A DNA stretch of 64,000 nt. Source: CAVZBT01 sp963773605 (GTDB lineage: Bacteria; Acidobacteriota; UBA6911). Where the stretch lies: the NCBI GenBank assembly GCA_963773605.1, contig CAVZBT010000005.1:496001-560000 (forward strand). The letters are read 5' to 3'. The position numbers and the translations under genes were made by a program. Positions within the stretch are counted from its first letter, which is position 1, and every line of letters begins with the position of its first letter. The notes under the pieces were generated by a model. It did no database searches. It was not told where the DNA came from and worked only from the letters and a program-made list of their open reading frames with translations. Of the stretch, positions 43,347 through 54,790 are shown in pieces.

Positions 43347-44230
43347 GTTCCCTCCGCGCGATTATGCATCGCGGAATGGCCTGCAGGTCGTCAACGACCT
43401 CCTCGACCGAAAGCGCCTCGCGTCGCAGCAGCCCGGAATACGGCCCGCAAGCATCCCGGCCCCGATCTCGAGCACGAGGCGCCCGCCGGCCTTCAGTCTG
43501 AGCGCCGCCTGCGGGATGAGCCGCTCGTAGACTTCGAGGCCCGTTTCCCCGCCGAACAGGGCCACGTCCGGTTCCTGATCGCGGACCATCCTCGGCAGGC
43601 TCTCCGCGTCGCGCCGCGAAACATAGGGCGGGTTGCTGAGCACGAGGTCGAACACCGGCCGGGCCGAAAAACTCTCCAGGAGGTCCCCGCGCGCGAAGGC
43701 GACCCGCCCGGCCAACCCCGTGCCGGACGGCGTTCCGACTGCGCAACCGCCAGAGCTGCGGACGAGATGTCGACCCCCCAGCCGCGGGCCGCGGGCGCCG
43801 CGTGCGCGACACAGACAGCGATGCAGCCCGACCCGGTGCCCACGTCCGCGAAAACGACCGGGCCGGGAGCCACACTATGGGACAGTTTCGCCGCTTTTTC
43901 TACCAGGATTTCCGTCTCGGGGCGGGGGATCAGCACGGCGGGGCCGACCTCGAAATCCAGGCCGTAGAATTCCTGTCTGCCGGTGAGGTGTTGCAGCGGC
44001 ACGGAGCCACAGCGGCGCCGCACGAGAGCGGCGATCGCGTCCGCCGCCTCCGGGTCGACGGGTGCCTCGCCATGGCTCAGGACCCGCACCCGGTCCCACC
44101 CCAGCACGTGCCCGACCAGCAGCTCCGCCGTCAGTCGGGGAGATTCGACCCCCGCCTGGCGCAGGTCATGCACGGCGCGCTGCAGCACGGACCCGACCGT
44201 CGGCGGGCCCTGCGGTGCCTGGATGGCCAT
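43291..44230 (-). CDS. prmC: Release-factor glutamine methyltransferase PrmC (frameshifted)
   Basis: Methylates the glutamine of the GGQ motif in RF1 and RF2. About 312 residues after repair. The start MAIQAPQGPPTVGSVLQRAV lies 22 bp after prfA. The N-terminal helical domain has AELLVGHVLGWDR and the methyltransferase core has VLIPRPETEILVE, FADVGTGSGCIAV, LVLSNPPYVSRRD (the catalytic NPPY) and LVLEIGAGM. Two extra bases near 43735 and 43716 and one net loss near 43425 shift the frame. The last part, DDLQAIPRCIIARR, is in a frame that runs to 43291 and overlaps murA; a stop at 43362 in another frame is an alternative end. The prfA-prmC order is the common one. Confidence 0.88.
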
Positions 44231-44252
44231 GTCCGTTGGGCGCCTCTTCCCG

Positions 44253-45362
44253 TCAGGAAACCGCCGGGCTCCCGGCGACGGGAGCGGACGATGCGAAGCT
44301 CTGTTTGAGTCTTCTCCGCCTGGAAATGGGTTCCCAAAGCGTCGAGGACGCCGCCGATATCCCCATCGATGACATCGCCGAGGTTGTAAAGCGTCAGCCC
44401 GATGCGGTGATCGGTCACGCGGTTCTGCGGGAAATTGTAGGTCCGGATCTTTTCGCTGCGGTCTCCGGAACCGACCTGGCTGCGACGGTTCTCCGCAATC
44501 GAATTCTGCTGCTCCTGCAGGGCGATGTCGTACAGGCGCGAGCGGAGGACGCGCATAGCCTTGGCGCGGTTCTTGATCTGCGACTTCTCGTCCTGGCAGG
44601 AAACCACCAGCCCCGTCGGCAGGTGCGTGATGCGGACGGCGGAGTAGGTCGTGTTGACCGATTGGCCGCCCGGGCCCGGAAGAACAGAAAGTGTCGATGC
44701 GGATGTCTTTGGGGTCCACCACGACTTCGACCTCGTCCGCCTCGGGCAGAACGGCCACCGTGACCGCCGACGTGTGGACGCGGCCGCTCGCCTCCGTTTC
44801 CGGCACCCGCTGCACCCGGTGCACGCCGCTTTCGTACTTGAGCTTCGAATAGACGCGCTGGCCCTCGACCATGGCGATGATTTCCTTGTAGCCGCCCACT
44901 TCGGAAGCGTGGTCCTCCATGATTTCGACTCTCCAGCCGCAGCGTTCGGCGAAGCGCCCGTACATCCGGAAGAGCTCCGCGGCAAACAGCGTCGCCTCGT
45001 TCCCGCCGGTGCCGGCGCGGATCTCGAGCAGGACGTTCTTCTCGTCGTTCGGGTCCTTCGGCATCAGCAGCACCTGGAGCTCCTTCTGGCAGCTGTCCGC
45101 CCGGCCCTGCGAGCACGGCCAGCTCCTCTTCGGCGAGCTGACGCATTTCCGGGTCGGTCTCGCTCTCGAGCAGCCCCTTGGTCTGCTCGATCGCGCCGAG
45201 GATTTCCTTGTACTCCCGAAACTTGTCGACGATGCCGCTCAGCTCGGCATGGGCCTTGGCATGTTTCTGGTACGTCGCGGCATTGGCCAGGACGCCAGGG
45301 TCCGCGAGGAACCGATTCAGCTCTTCGAATTTCTGTTCAAGCGCGTTCAGTTTGTCAATCAT
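44253..45362 (-). CDS. prfA: Peptide chain release factor 1 (three frameshifts)
   Basis: Terminates translation at UAA and UAG. About 368 residues when repaired. It begins MIDKLNALEQKFEELNRFLADP, with GTGGNEATLFAAELFRMYGRFAERCGWRVEIME, the GGQ loop GPGGQSVNTTYSAVRITHLPTG and QIKNRAKAMRVLRSRLYD, then the RF1-type C-terminus TDHRIGLTLYNLGDVIDGDIGGVLDAL. Extra bases near 45103, 44685 and 44310 break the frame; the last repair restores QAEKLKQ and a TGA at 44253. The GGQ itself is intact and its methylase gene follows. The residue before SSGPGGQ is Cys where most relatives have Arg, possibly another base error. Confidence 0.92.
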
Positions 45363-45424
45363 ACGATCGGTCCGGCCGGAGTTGGATGGAGAGGCTTGCG
45401 ACGAAGTGGCTGCGGGAAGACCCG

Positions 45425-46387
45425 CTAAGCGGCGGCCTGCGCCTCGCGGGACTTCGCAAGGTCGAGCTCGAGCGCTTCCTTGAGCGCCAGGATGGCAACT
45501 TCCAGTTGGTCGTCCGACGGCTCCTTGGTGGTGATGCGCTGCAGCGCAAGGCCCGGCATGACGATGGCCTTGAAGATACCCCGTCGGCAGCGGGGAGCCG
45601 ACAACCGGATGAGCTCGTACGAGATGCCCGAGATCACCGGGATCAGCACGACCCTCGAGAGGAAGATCGCCAGGAAGGCCTGGAACTTGAAGATGGAAAA
45701 CACGACGATGCTGACCACCATGACGAAGAGCAGAAAACTGGTGCCGCAGCGCGGGTGCAGCGTCGAATGCGGGCGGGCATTCTCGACCGTCAGTTCCTCC
45801 CCCGCCTCCCATGTGTAGACGACCTTGTGCTCCGCACCGTGATACTGGAACACGCGCCTGATGTCCTTCATCAGGCTGATCGCGAGGATGTAAGCCAGGA
45901 AGAAAACGACCCGGATGAGCCCGTCGACCAGGTTGAAGATCACCCAGTTATGGACGGCGGCAAAGTAGCCCTTCAGCCAGGTCGTGATCCAGAGCGGCGC
46001 GAGGATAAACAGGAATACCGCCACCGCCCCCGCCGAGACCATCGAGAACAGGACGGGCCAGAACTCGCCCCTTTTTTTCGAGGCGGCGACCTTGGCCTTG
46101 TCCGGTTCCGCGTCCTGCATGGCCGCGGTGAAGGAGTAGTTCAGCGTGCGAATCCCCAGCGCCAGCGACTGCACCAGGACGGCGAACCCCCGGACGACGG
46201 GCCAGGACAGCGGCTTCCAGAGCTCAGACAACCGGCGCACCGGCTCTTTCTTGACCTGCAGGCTCCCGTCGGCGCGCCGCACCGCCACCGCATACGCGTG
46301 CGGCGTGCGCATCATGACCCCTTCGATGACCGCCTGGCCGCCGACGAGGATATCTTCGGGGGAGGATTTCGCTTCGGTTCGCGGCAT
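45425..46387 (-). CDS. DUF1385 family membrane protein (YqhQ-like)
   Basis: A 320-residue integral membrane protein of the DUF1385 family. The N-terminal LVGGQAVIEGVMMRTPHAYAVAVRR (GGQAVxEGVMM) and the central YHGAEHKVVYTWEAGEELTVENARPHSTLHPRCGTSFLLF are its hallmarks, with four or five hydrophobic segments between and after them. The HGAEHK and HPRCGTSF motifs suggest a catalytic or metal-binding role, but none is established. The ATG at 46387 has GAGGG right upstream, overlapping the rpmE stop region, so the genes are coupled. Neighbouring rpmE and prfA-prmC are frequent partners of this family. Confidence 0.9.
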   Translation of the reverse strand: MPRTEAKSSPEDILVGGQAVIEGVMMRTPHAYAVAVRRADGSLQVKKEPVRRLSELWKPLSWPVVRGFAVLVQSLALGIRTLNYSFTAAMQDAEPDKAKVAASKKRGEFWPVLFSMVSAGAVAVFLFILAPLWITTWLKGYFAAVHNWVIFNLVDGLIRVVFFLAYILAISLMKDIRRVFQYHGAEHKVVYTWEAGEELTVENARPHSTLHPRCGTSFLLFVMVVSIVVFSIFKFQAFLAIFLSRVVLIPVISGISYELIRLSAPRCRRGIFKAIVMPGLALQRITTKEPSDDQLEVAILALKEALELDLAKSREAQAAA

Positions 46388-46395
46388 GAGGACCC

Positions 46396-46617
46396 TCAAG
46401 CGCCCGGCGCTTTACCCGGCTCCAGCTTGTACTTCTTCTGGAACTTCTCGATGCGTCCCGCCGTATCGATCAGCTTCTGCTTGCCGGTGAAGAACGGGTG
46501 GCATGCCGAGCATATGTCCATGCGGATCTCGGACTTGGTCGAACGGGTTTCGAACTTGTTCCCGCAGGCACAGCTGACCATCACTTTGTGGTACTTCGGG
46601 TGAATTCCCTCTTTCAT
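46396..46617 (-). CDS. rpmE: 50S ribosomal protein L31
   Basis: A 73-residue ribosomal protein beginning MKEGIHPKYHKVMVSCACGN. It is the zinc-containing (C+) form, with CAC near residue 16 and CSAC near residue 36 forming the four-cysteine site, and the family HPFFTGKQKLIDTAGRIEKFQKKY. The ATG at 46617 has GAGG seven bases upstream; a TTG two codons earlier is disfavoured. Zinc-free L31 paralogues normally replace this form under zinc limitation; none is in the window. Confidence 0.96.
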   Translation of the reverse strand: MKEGIHPKYHKVMVSCACGNKFETRSTKSEIRMDICSACHPFFTGKQKLIDTAGRIEKFQKKYKLEPGKAPGA

Positions 46618-46772
46618 TGTCAACCTCTGGGGTACGGGTAGATGATGGCTTTGCCCGTAAAGTTAAACGGTTAGCATACCCCAAGGCGCCCCGACCGCCA
46701 AGGGCTAAGAGAAGGGCGCCGCGGTTCAGATCTGCGCGGGTCATGTGTTCGGGAGCGCGGCATGGGCCGACT

Positions 46773-49559
46773 TCAGGGGCGGCCCGGAAGCGCCTTCCCG
46801 TAATAGATGGCGTTGAACAGGAACTTGAAAGTCCCGTGCGGTTGGGCGCGAAAGGTGATCTCGGGGCCGAACAGGAACACCTTGCCTTTGCCGATGCCGG
46901 CCTCCACGACGGCGATGCCCTGATCGAGATAGCCCTGCCCCCAGGCCCAGCCGCTGCGCAGCGGCTGGGGCGTGTCAAACCAGGCGACCGGTCTCATGCC
47001 GGCAAGGGAGGCGGCCGGGCCAAGTCGAAAAACCGGGCTGTTGTCGAAAAAGAAGTCGACATATTCCCCGAGTCCGTAGGCCAACGGGCTGGAGGTGTCG
47101 ACGCGCGCCCGCAGCAACGAACCGGGCACGTAGAATTTTTCCCGCGGCAGCGGGCGATCCGCGCCGCCGGCCAGCTTCTCGCTCAGTCCGTTCGCCAGCG
47201 GCAAACCCGCGGCGGAGGCGAATGCCGTCGAGGTCCCGATGGCCAGCAGCGTCCCGCCCTCCTCGACGAACTTCTTCAGTTCCGGCACGGTCTTGGCGAG
47301 CGTTACGGTGCCGAGGCGGTCCTGATACTCGCTGGGCACTTGCGCGCGCTCCGGGTCGGTCGGCCTCGAGGCGTAATCCGGCTCGCCTGCCCGGGAAGAT
47401 GGGATGGCGCCGGTGACGAAGATGAGGACGTCGAACCGGGCCGCGAGACTCCCGCGATCGAGTTGCTGCGGATAAACCACCTCGAACGGGAACTCGAACT
47501 GCTCCAGCAGCCAGCGGAGCCAGCCCGAGGGCATGGAACCTCCATAGCGGTCCCAGAGCCCGATGCGCACGGGGCGGAGCTTCAGTGCATCGCCGGCCGG
47601 CGCGGCGGCCACCGCTTCGAAGTTCAGGGACAAGTCCGCCGCCAGTTGACGGACCCGGGAGGCCGTCGCGGTCTTCTCCGGGATGAATATCGTCCCCGGG
47701 GGCTGCGGCTTGCCGTCGAGGGGCACCGGGCTCTTGAGCCAGTACGCCTCCTCCCCGGCGGCGAGCAGGCGGTTGATTGCAATGAAGGAGTCATTCACCC
47801 TGTGGCTCAGAAGATATCCCCCGCCGGGCGTTCCCGTCACCCGCCCCGGCGGCGGTTTGGCGAACCCGCGCAGCCTCTCGAAGGGCCCGTCAAAGCCCTC
47901 GAGCACCCGGTCGAAGTGCACCCCCATCTGCAGCGCCAGGGTCCATCCGGCGCTGTCGTACGGCGGCTTGGGGGGCCCGCCCGGATACGGGAAATCGTCG
48001 GGGTGGTCCTGCGGCTCGAACATGTCCAGCACGTGGGGCCGGAATGCCTGGGCCGTTTTGACCACGAACGACCCGGCCGGATAGGTTTTGCCGGCGACCA
48101 GGAAAGGCCGCGCCGCCTGGTGCACGACAATCCCGGTCTTGATCAGGGCGTTTACGAATTTCGTCGCGGTCAGGAAGTCCGGCTGATCGGAAGGGATGAC
48201 GTATCCGCGCGGGTCGCGGTTGGCCGGGTCCCTCAGCGCCTCGTAATACTTCAGCGGCGCCTGGGCCGCCCCGCGCCCCGGCCCGGCCCGGCGACCTTCG
48301 CGCTCCCCTTCACGGGCGAGGGCCTCCTGTGCCGCCGCGATCATGCGCGGCCGGAACGTCCACGTGTCCCGGCTCCCCCGGTCGATGGAATTCCTGCCCA
48401 TCGCGAAGATGTTGAACAGGAACTCTTCCCGGTATTTCGACGCGACATCGAGTACGGCGCGGTCGGCCGTCACCGAGTAATCGATCGACTGGCGGAAGTG
48501 CCAGGTCTGTGGCGCGATGGGGGCCGGCAGGTCGCCGCGGGCGAGCTGATTCTGGAGGACCAGCGGGATGGCGCCGGGGGTCGGGTTGCCGATCGCTTCC
48601 GTGAGCAGACCGATCATGTTGTGAAAATAGACGGTGGTGCGCAGCCCGCCGTTCCACCAAGTGGAATAGTTCGAGCCCGACCGCATCGTGGCCCCGGGCT
48701 TCCCCTCCGCCACGAAGCGGTTGTGCATGGCGGCCGCGACGAGGTCGATGCCCAGCGGCACCAGCGGATCGAAATAGTAGTTGAAGGGATCACGAAAGGG
48801 CGGGGCGAACAGGACGGTTCCGTCCGGGCCGGACTGGTGGTGGTTGTAGACGATCTGCGGGAACCAGTCCATGTAGAAGACCCGGTTGATCGCCTCCGTC
48901 TCCGGCTGGTTCGAGATGTAGAAGTCGCGGTTGTTGTCGTGCCCGATGTACTTGTGGTACAGCCGGGGAAGGCCGGCCGTCGTACGTTTCAGCGGATCCG
49001 GCTCCCGCATGTACCAGTCGGCGACCAGCTCCAGCCCGTCCGGGTTGACGCATGTCGCGAGCAGGATGTCGTCGTTCAACAGGCGCAGCGTCTCGGGGTC
49101 GTTCATGCTCACCAACTGGTACACAAGCTCGATCAGGTGCTGCGCGCCGAGCACCTCCGTCGCGTGGAGCCCCCCGTCCACCCAGACCACCGCCTTCCCC
49201 TCGCGCGCCAGGGCGCGGGCGTCCGGTTCGGCGAGGTCTTCGGCCAGGGCCAGCCTCTTTGAGATTTCGCGGTAGCGGGCCAGCTTCTTGTGGTTCTCGG
49301 GCGCGGTGACGATCGCCATCGCGATCGGGCGCCCCTCGGCTGTTTTACCGATGTCCACCACGGTGAGGCGATCGGATTCCCGGTCGAGCTTCTTCCAGTA
49401 CTCGAGCAATCGAGTGTAGTTAACCAGGCGGTAGTCGTCTCCCACGTTGAACCCGAACTGCTCCAGGGGACTGGTCAACTTCGGCTGTGCGGGCGCGGCG
49501 CTTGCGAGCAGCGCCGTCAGGACCGGGACTATGAGGCTACGTTGCGGCCAGGTGCTCAC
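46773..49559 (-). CDS. Secreted M14-family zinc carboxypeptidase-like protein
   Basis: A 928-residue exported protein. A signal peptide (STWPQRSLIVPVLTALLASAAPAQP) precedes an M14 peptidase domain (about residues 40-330) with the zinc ligands HATE in VWVDGGLHATEVLGAQHLIE, DDILLATCVNPDGLELVADWYM, GHDNNRDFYISNQPETEA and YNHHQSGPDGTVLFAPPF. A long C-terminal region ends in a glutamine-amidotransferase-like beta/alpha domain (RIGLWDRYGGSMPSGWLRWLLEQFEFPFEVVY, VLIFVTGAIP) as in other large acidobacterial M14 proteins. Likely a periplasmic or outer-membrane-associated peptidase. The GTG at 49559 follows GAGGAG by five bases. Open along its whole length, unlike nearby genes. Confidence 0.88.
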   Translation of the reverse strand: MSTWPQRSLIVPVLTALLASAAPAQPKLTSPLEQFGFNVGDDYRLVNYTRLLEYWKKLDRESDRLTVVDIGKTAEGRPIAMAIVTAPENHKKLARYREISKRLALAEDLAEPDARALAREGKAVVWVDGGLHATEVLGAQHLIELVYQLVSMNDPETLRLLNDDILLATCVNPDGLELVADWYMREPDPLKRTTAGLPRLYHKYIGHDNNRDFYISNQPETEAINRVFYMDWFPQIVYNHHQSGPDGTVLFAPPFRDPFNYYFDPLVPLGIDLVAAAMHNRFVAEGKPGATMRSGSNYSTWWNGGLRTTVYFHNMIGLLTEAIGNPTPGAIPLVLQNQLARGDLPAPIAPQTWHFRQSIDYSVTADRAVLDVASKYREEFLFNIFAMGRNSIDRGSRDTWTFRPRMIAAAQEALAREGEREGRRAGPGRGAAQAPLKYYEALRDPANRDPRGYVIPSDQPDFLTATKFVNALIKTGIVVHQAARPFLVAGKTYPAGSFVVKTAQAFRPHVLDMFEPQDHPDDFPYPGGPPKPPYDSAGWTLALQMGVHFDRVLEGFDGPFERLRGFAKPPPGRVTGTPGGGYLLSHRVNDSFIAINRLLAAGEEAYWLKSPVPLDGKPQPPGTIFIPEKTATASRVRQLAADLSLNFEAVAAAPAGDALKLRPVRIGLWDRYGGSMPSGWLRWLLEQFEFPFEVVYPQQLDRGSLAARFDVLIFVTGAIPSSRAGEPDYASRPTDPERAQVPSEYQDRLGTVTLAKTVPELKKFVEEGGTLLAIGTSTAFASAAGLPLANGLSEKLAGGADRPLPREKFYVPGSLLRARVDTSSPLAYGLGEYVDFFFDNSPVFRLGPAASLAGMRPVAWFDTPQPLRSGWAWGQGYLDQGIAVVEAGIGKGKVFLFGPEITFRAQPHGTFKFLFNAIYYGKALPGRP

Positions 49560-49578
49560 GGGGTCTCCTCGGTTCGGG

Positions 49579-50790
49579 CTAGGGATTGTACGGGACGGGG
49601 CAGCGTAGCTTACCGGGGATGCGAAAGGCAAGAATGCTCACCAGCGCCACCAGCGCGGCGGCGAGATTGAAGGGCATGGAGTGCCCGAAGTACTGATAGG
49701 CGAAGGTGGCGATGACCGGGGCGGCCATCCGGGCGATACCGCCGTAGGTCTGCGCAATCCCCATAGTCGCGCCCAGCTCGGTCCCGGCGGACTCCCGCGA
49801 CAAAAGCGCGGTCGTGGATGGGAACAGGAGGGCAGTGCCGATGGGCACAAACGGCATGAGGGCCAACAGCAGCCAGAGACTGTGTGCGAACGGATAGGCC
49901 ACCAGCCCGACTACGAGCGACAGGGTGCCGAGGCGCATCGCCCAGGTTTCGCCGAAGCGATCTACGATCGGGCCGAGGCACAGGGAGCGCATCACCAGCG
50001 AGAGGAGCCCCACATAGAGGAACACGTAGCCGATCGTCTTTTCCGTGAAGCCGAATTCCGCTCCAAGATAGAGGGACAGGACAGACGTGAAGGCCGAGAA
50101 GGCCAGCATGCCGACCGCATAGATCCAGATCAGGCGGGGCACGGCGCCGCGCGGGCGCACGACGATATCGCAGGCCGCGTGCCACACCGAGCGCGCCCCG
50201 CGCCCGGGCGCCGCGCCCGCCGGGGGAAGCACGCGCGACTCGGGGAGCCACCGCCAGGCGAACCCGACGTTGATCAGGCAGAGCGCCGCCGCAACCAGGC
50301 CCGGCGCCTGCCGTCCAAGGGCCGCGGCGAAGGATCCGATCACCGGCCCGACCATGATGCCGGCCGAGGTGGCGGCGGAGAGCCAGCCGAGGGCCCGGGC
50401 CCGGTCCTCGGGCCGCACCGTGTCGGCCACGTACGCCTGGGCCACGCCGGTCGTACCGCCCCCGGCACCCTGGATGACGCGCGACGCGAAGAGCAGCCAG
50501 ACGCTCGTGGCGAGACCGAAGACCGTGTACGCCAGCGCGGACGCCCCCAGCCCGATCAGCAGCGCCGGGCGCCGGCCATACCGATCCGAGACGCGGCCCC
50601 AGAACGGCGCCGAAATGAGTTGCGCAAGCGAGAACGACGCGAAGATCAGGCCAATGATCACCGGCGAGGCCTTCAGGTCGAGCGCGTAGAACGGCAGCAG
50701 CGGCAAGATCATGGCGAACCCGATCATGTCGACGCAGCTTGCCGCGATCAGGATCGACAGCCTGCGAAGTTGCGTGCGCGATTCATCCAC
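49579..50790 (-). CDS. MFS transporter (drug-efflux type)
   Basis: A 403-residue inner-membrane protein with twelve predicted helices. The N-terminal half has FAMILPLLPFYALDL and the MFS motif GRVSDRYGRRPALLIGLGASAL after helix 2; GAGGGTTGVAQAYVADTVRPEDRARALGWLSAATSAG corresponds to helices 4-5 of TetA/MdtG-type proton antiporters. Substrate unknown. I place the start at the GTG at 50790 (GGAG eight bases upstream) rather than a TTG at 50808. It lies 19 bp upstream of the M14 peptidase in the same direction, so the two may be cotranscribed. Confidence 0.88.
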   Translation of the reverse strand: MDESRTQLRRLSILIAASCVDMIGFAMILPLLPFYALDLKASPVIIGLIFASFSLAQLISAPFWGRVSDRYGRRPALLIGLGASALAYTVFGLATSVWLLFASRVIQGAGGGTTGVAQAYVADTVRPEDRARALGWLSAATSAGIMVGPVIGSFAAALGRQAPGLVAAALCLINVGFAWRWLPESRVLPPAGAAPGRGARSVWHAACDIVVRPRGAVPRLIWIYAVGMLAFSAFTSVLSLYLGAEFGFTEKTIGYVFLYVGLLSLVMRSLCLGPIVDRFGETWAMRLGTLSLVVGLVAYPFAHSLWLLLALMPFVPIGTALLFPSTTALLSRESAGTELGATMGIAQTYGGIARMAAPVIATFAYQYFGHSMPFNLAAALVALVSILAFRIPGKLRCPVPYNP

Positions 50791-50884
50791 CGGTGCGGCT
50801 CCAGGCAAAATTCCGGGGCCGGCTGCCGGAAGCCACCCGCGGAGGTCACGTGTGCAGCGGCCGCCCGGCGGCGGCCATGGCCAT

Positions 50885-51796
50885 TCATTCCCTGACCCAG
50901 AGGGCCCCTGCGCCGGGCGACGGCCGGACGCCGGGCGACACCAGGATCCAGGCTGTCGACAGCAGCAGGACGGCGGTGCATGCCAGGCCGCCTTCCGGGC
51001 CGTACGCTCCCCCGGTGAGCCACTCCGGCCCCCCCTGCTCGAGCCGCATCACGGGGTGTGAAACACGCAAACCGCTGACCGCAAAACCGAACAGGTAGGC
51101 CATAAAGAAATTCCACGACAGGTGCAGGGCCGTCGGCAGCCAGAGCGAGCGTGTCTTCAGGTACGCGGCGGCGAGCCACGCGCCGGCGAGCACGGCATTC
51201 ACCAGGCTGAACACCCCGGCGTGCGGGTTCATGACGTGCCCCAGGCCGAACAGCGCGGAGCTCGCCGCCACGGCCCCGCCCCGCCCGATGCCGTCAATGA
51301 GCGCCTGGAAAATGTACCCTCGTGCCAGGACCTCTTCCAGGGTCGCCGCGCATGCGAAGGTGACCAGGTAGAGGCCGCCGTCGCGCAGCAGCGTCCGCCA
51401 CGCGCCCGCGGAAAACCCGAATCGCGCCCAGCCGGCGGCCGCCTCGACCGCCCACAGGGCCCCCAGCATGACCAAGCCGGCGCCCAGCCCCTGCGCGATC
51501 TCGACAGGAACCCGATCGTGCAGGGCAAACCCCAGGTCGCGGAAGGGGCGCTTGTCCACAAACCGTATCACGACGAAGGCGCCGCCCAGCGTGGCGGCAC
51601 AGAGGAGCGCGTTGAGGAGGAGCAGATAGCCGACCTCGCCCCTGGAGAGGCTGGCGGAAATGGCGCTGCCCGCGAGGGAGTAGTACAGCAGCAGGGCGAG
51701 CTGGGCGAGGACCGCCGTCACGGCCGCGTAGAGGGCAATGCGCCAACCCGCCCGCAGCCTGCCCCCGGGCTGGAGGAATACGGGACGTGTCTTCAT
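50885..51796 (-). CDS. CPBP-family intramembrane metalloprotease
   Basis: A 303-residue membrane protein with about eight hydrophobic segments and the CPBP (Rce1-like) motifs: TLEEVLARGYIFQAL near residue 155 (EExxxR), SSALFGLGHVMNP near residue 190 (FxxxH) and ALHLSWNFFMAYLFG near residue 240 (HxxxN/W). All motif residues are present, so it is probably an active intramembrane protease or a bacteriocin-immunity-like protein; substrate unknown. The ATG at 51796 faces the rpsA transcription unit. Confidence 0.88.
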   Translation of the reverse strand: MKTRPVFLQPGGRLRAGWRIALYAAVTAVLAQLALLLYYSLAGSAISASLSRGEVGYLLLLNALLCAATLGGAFVVIRFVDKRPFRDLGFALHDRVPVEIAQGLGAGLVMLGALWAVEAAAGWARFGFSAGAWRTLLRDGGLYLVTFACAATLEEVLARGYIFQALIDGIGRGGAVAASSALFGLGHVMNPHAGVFSLVNAVLAGAWLAAAYLKTRSLWLPTALHLSWNFFMAYLFGFAVSGLRVSHPVMRLEQGGPEWLTGGAYGPEGGLACTAVLLLSTAWILVSPGVRPSPGAGALWVRE

Positions 51797-51840
51797 GCGC
51801 GCGCGGCTTTCTCCATCTTACCGCCGGGCATGGATCCGTG

Positions 51841-51870
51841 CCGAAACCGCGCGGGCGCGCGCGGTTTCGG
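51841..51870. repeat. Perfect 13-bp inverted repeat with 4-base loop
   Basis: CCGAAACCGCGCG, loop GGCG, CGCGCGGTTTCGG. A very stable hairpin between the divergent CPBP and rpsA genes, 25 bp upstream of the rpsA -35 box. No T tract, so not a classical terminator; it could be a protein-binding or insulating site. Confidence 0.65.
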
Positions 51871-51895
51871 AATCGCAGGAAATGATGAGCAGCAC

Positions 51896-51924
51896 TTGAC
51901 TTGGGCCCTCGGCTCGCGTATAAA
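51896..51924 (+). promoter_or_regulatory. rpsA: Strong sigma-70 promoter TTGACT-N17-TATAAA
   Basis: Five of six matches in each hexamer and the optimal 17-bp spacing. It predicts a transcript start near 51931 and a leader of about 175 bases ahead of rpsA, consistent with a highly expressed ribosomal gene. Confidence 0.75.
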
Positions 51925-52108
51925 TAGACGTTTATATCTCTAGTGATCTAAGGAATGTGGACCTTTGGATTCAATCCCAGTCGTTGTTCAGAGCGCCTCG
52001 AGTAAGCTTTCCCCACCCCACCCGGTTCACACCGCCATTATAAGAGTTTTTGAGAAGATCCCGCAGACCGGTTTCATTCGCCGGCTCGGGTAAAACCAGG
52101 AGGAATGA
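51925..52108 (+). promoter_or_regulatory. rpsA: rpsA leader region
   Basis: About 180 bases between the promoter and the rpsA ATG with no ORF of note. It ends in AGGAGG five to six bases before the ATG at 52109. An out-of-frame ATG at 52105 overlaps the true start. Leader autoregulation by S1 is known in other bacteria; nothing specific is recognisable here. Confidence 0.45.
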
Positions 52109-53860
<1,752 letters not shown>

Positions 53861-53878
53861 CCGGCGCCGGGCTCGAAC

Positions 53879-54784
53879 ATGCCGGACAAACGTTCGAATT
53901 CTCTGCTTTGGATTGTCGTGGGAGGGGGCGCCGCACTGCTGGTGGCCCTCTCGCTGATCGCCCTACTCGTATCGCTGTCGGGCGACCGCCATCGGAGGTT
54001 CGCCTTCGGTTCAAACCAGATCGCCCTGCTGAACATCGAGGGGATCATCCTGGATTCGAAGGATTTCACCGACGAGCTCAAGGAATTCGGGGCACGCCCG
54101 GGCGTGAGGGCCGTCGTGCTGCGTCTGAACACGCCCGGGGGCGGGGTGGCCGCCTCGCAGGAGATGTATGAGGCCGTGCGCAAGTTCCGCGCCGACACCC
54201 GGAAAAAGGTCATCGTCAGCATGTCTTCCGTCGCCGCCTCGGGAGGCTACTACGTCGCCTGCGCGGCCGACAAGGTATTCGCCAACCCGGGCACGATCAC
54301 CGGGAGCATCGGCGTGATCGCCGAGTGGTTCAATTACGGCGACCTGCTCCGCTGGGCGAAGACGGAGAGCATCGTCGTCAAGAGCGGCGCCCTGAAGGAC
54401 GCCGGCTCCCCCACCCGCCCACTGACCGAAGCGGAGAGGCTGTACTTCCAAAGCCTCATCGACAACATGTACAATCAGTTCGTGGCCGCCGTGGCCGCCG
54501 GGCGCAAGATGGATCCGGCGGTGATCCGGCGGCTGGCGGACGGCCGCGTCTACACCGGGCAGGAAGCCAAGGCCAACGGCTTGATCGACCAGTTGGGCAC
54601 CCTGCAGGACGCCGTCGCCGAAGCCGCCAGGATGGCCGGAATCAGCGGGGAACCGGATGTCGTGACCCCGCCGGAGAAGAGATTCTCCGTTTTGGACCTG
54701 CTGTTGGGCAACTCCCGCTCGGTCCTGAGCTTGAACTCGGACCGGTCGGAGTCTCACATACGGTTTCAATACCTCTGGAGATAG
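53879..54784 (+). CDS. sppA: Signal peptide peptidase SppA (S49 family)
   Basis: A 301-residue membrane-anchored serine/lysine protease of the short (single-domain) SppA type that degrades cleaved signal peptides. An N-terminal transmembrane helix (LLWIVVGGGAALLVALSLIALLVSL) is followed by the S49 domain with IALLNIEGIILDS, VVLRLNTPGGGVAASQEMYEAV, the nucleophile serine in SSVAASGGYYVACAAD near residue 120, TITGSIGVIAEW, and the catalytic lysine in VVKSGALKDAGSPTRP near residue 170. It starts 18 bp after rpsA and ends 6 bp before the HU gene, so it is probably in the rpsA operon. Confidence 0.94.
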   Translation: MPDKRSNSLLWIVVGGGAALLVALSLIALLVSLSGDRHRRFAFGSNQIALLNIEGIILDSKDFTDELKEFGARPGVRAVVLRLNTPGGGVAASQEMYEAVRKFRADTRKKVIVSMSSVAASGGYYVACAADKVFANPGTITGSIGVIAEWFNYGDLLRWAKTESIVVKSGALKDAGSPTRPLTEAERLYFQSLIDNMYNQFVAAVAAGRKMDPAVIRRLADGRVYTGQEAKANGLIDQLGTLQDAVAEAARMAGISGEPDVVTPPEKRFSVLDLLLGNSRSVLSLNSDRSESHIRFQYLWR

Positions 54785-54790
54785 ACGGCA

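Noticed and set aside
43291..46000. Loss of prfA and prmC function (pseudogenes)
   Set aside because: Both are essential or near essential and every conserved motif survives across the breaks; indel error is far more likely.
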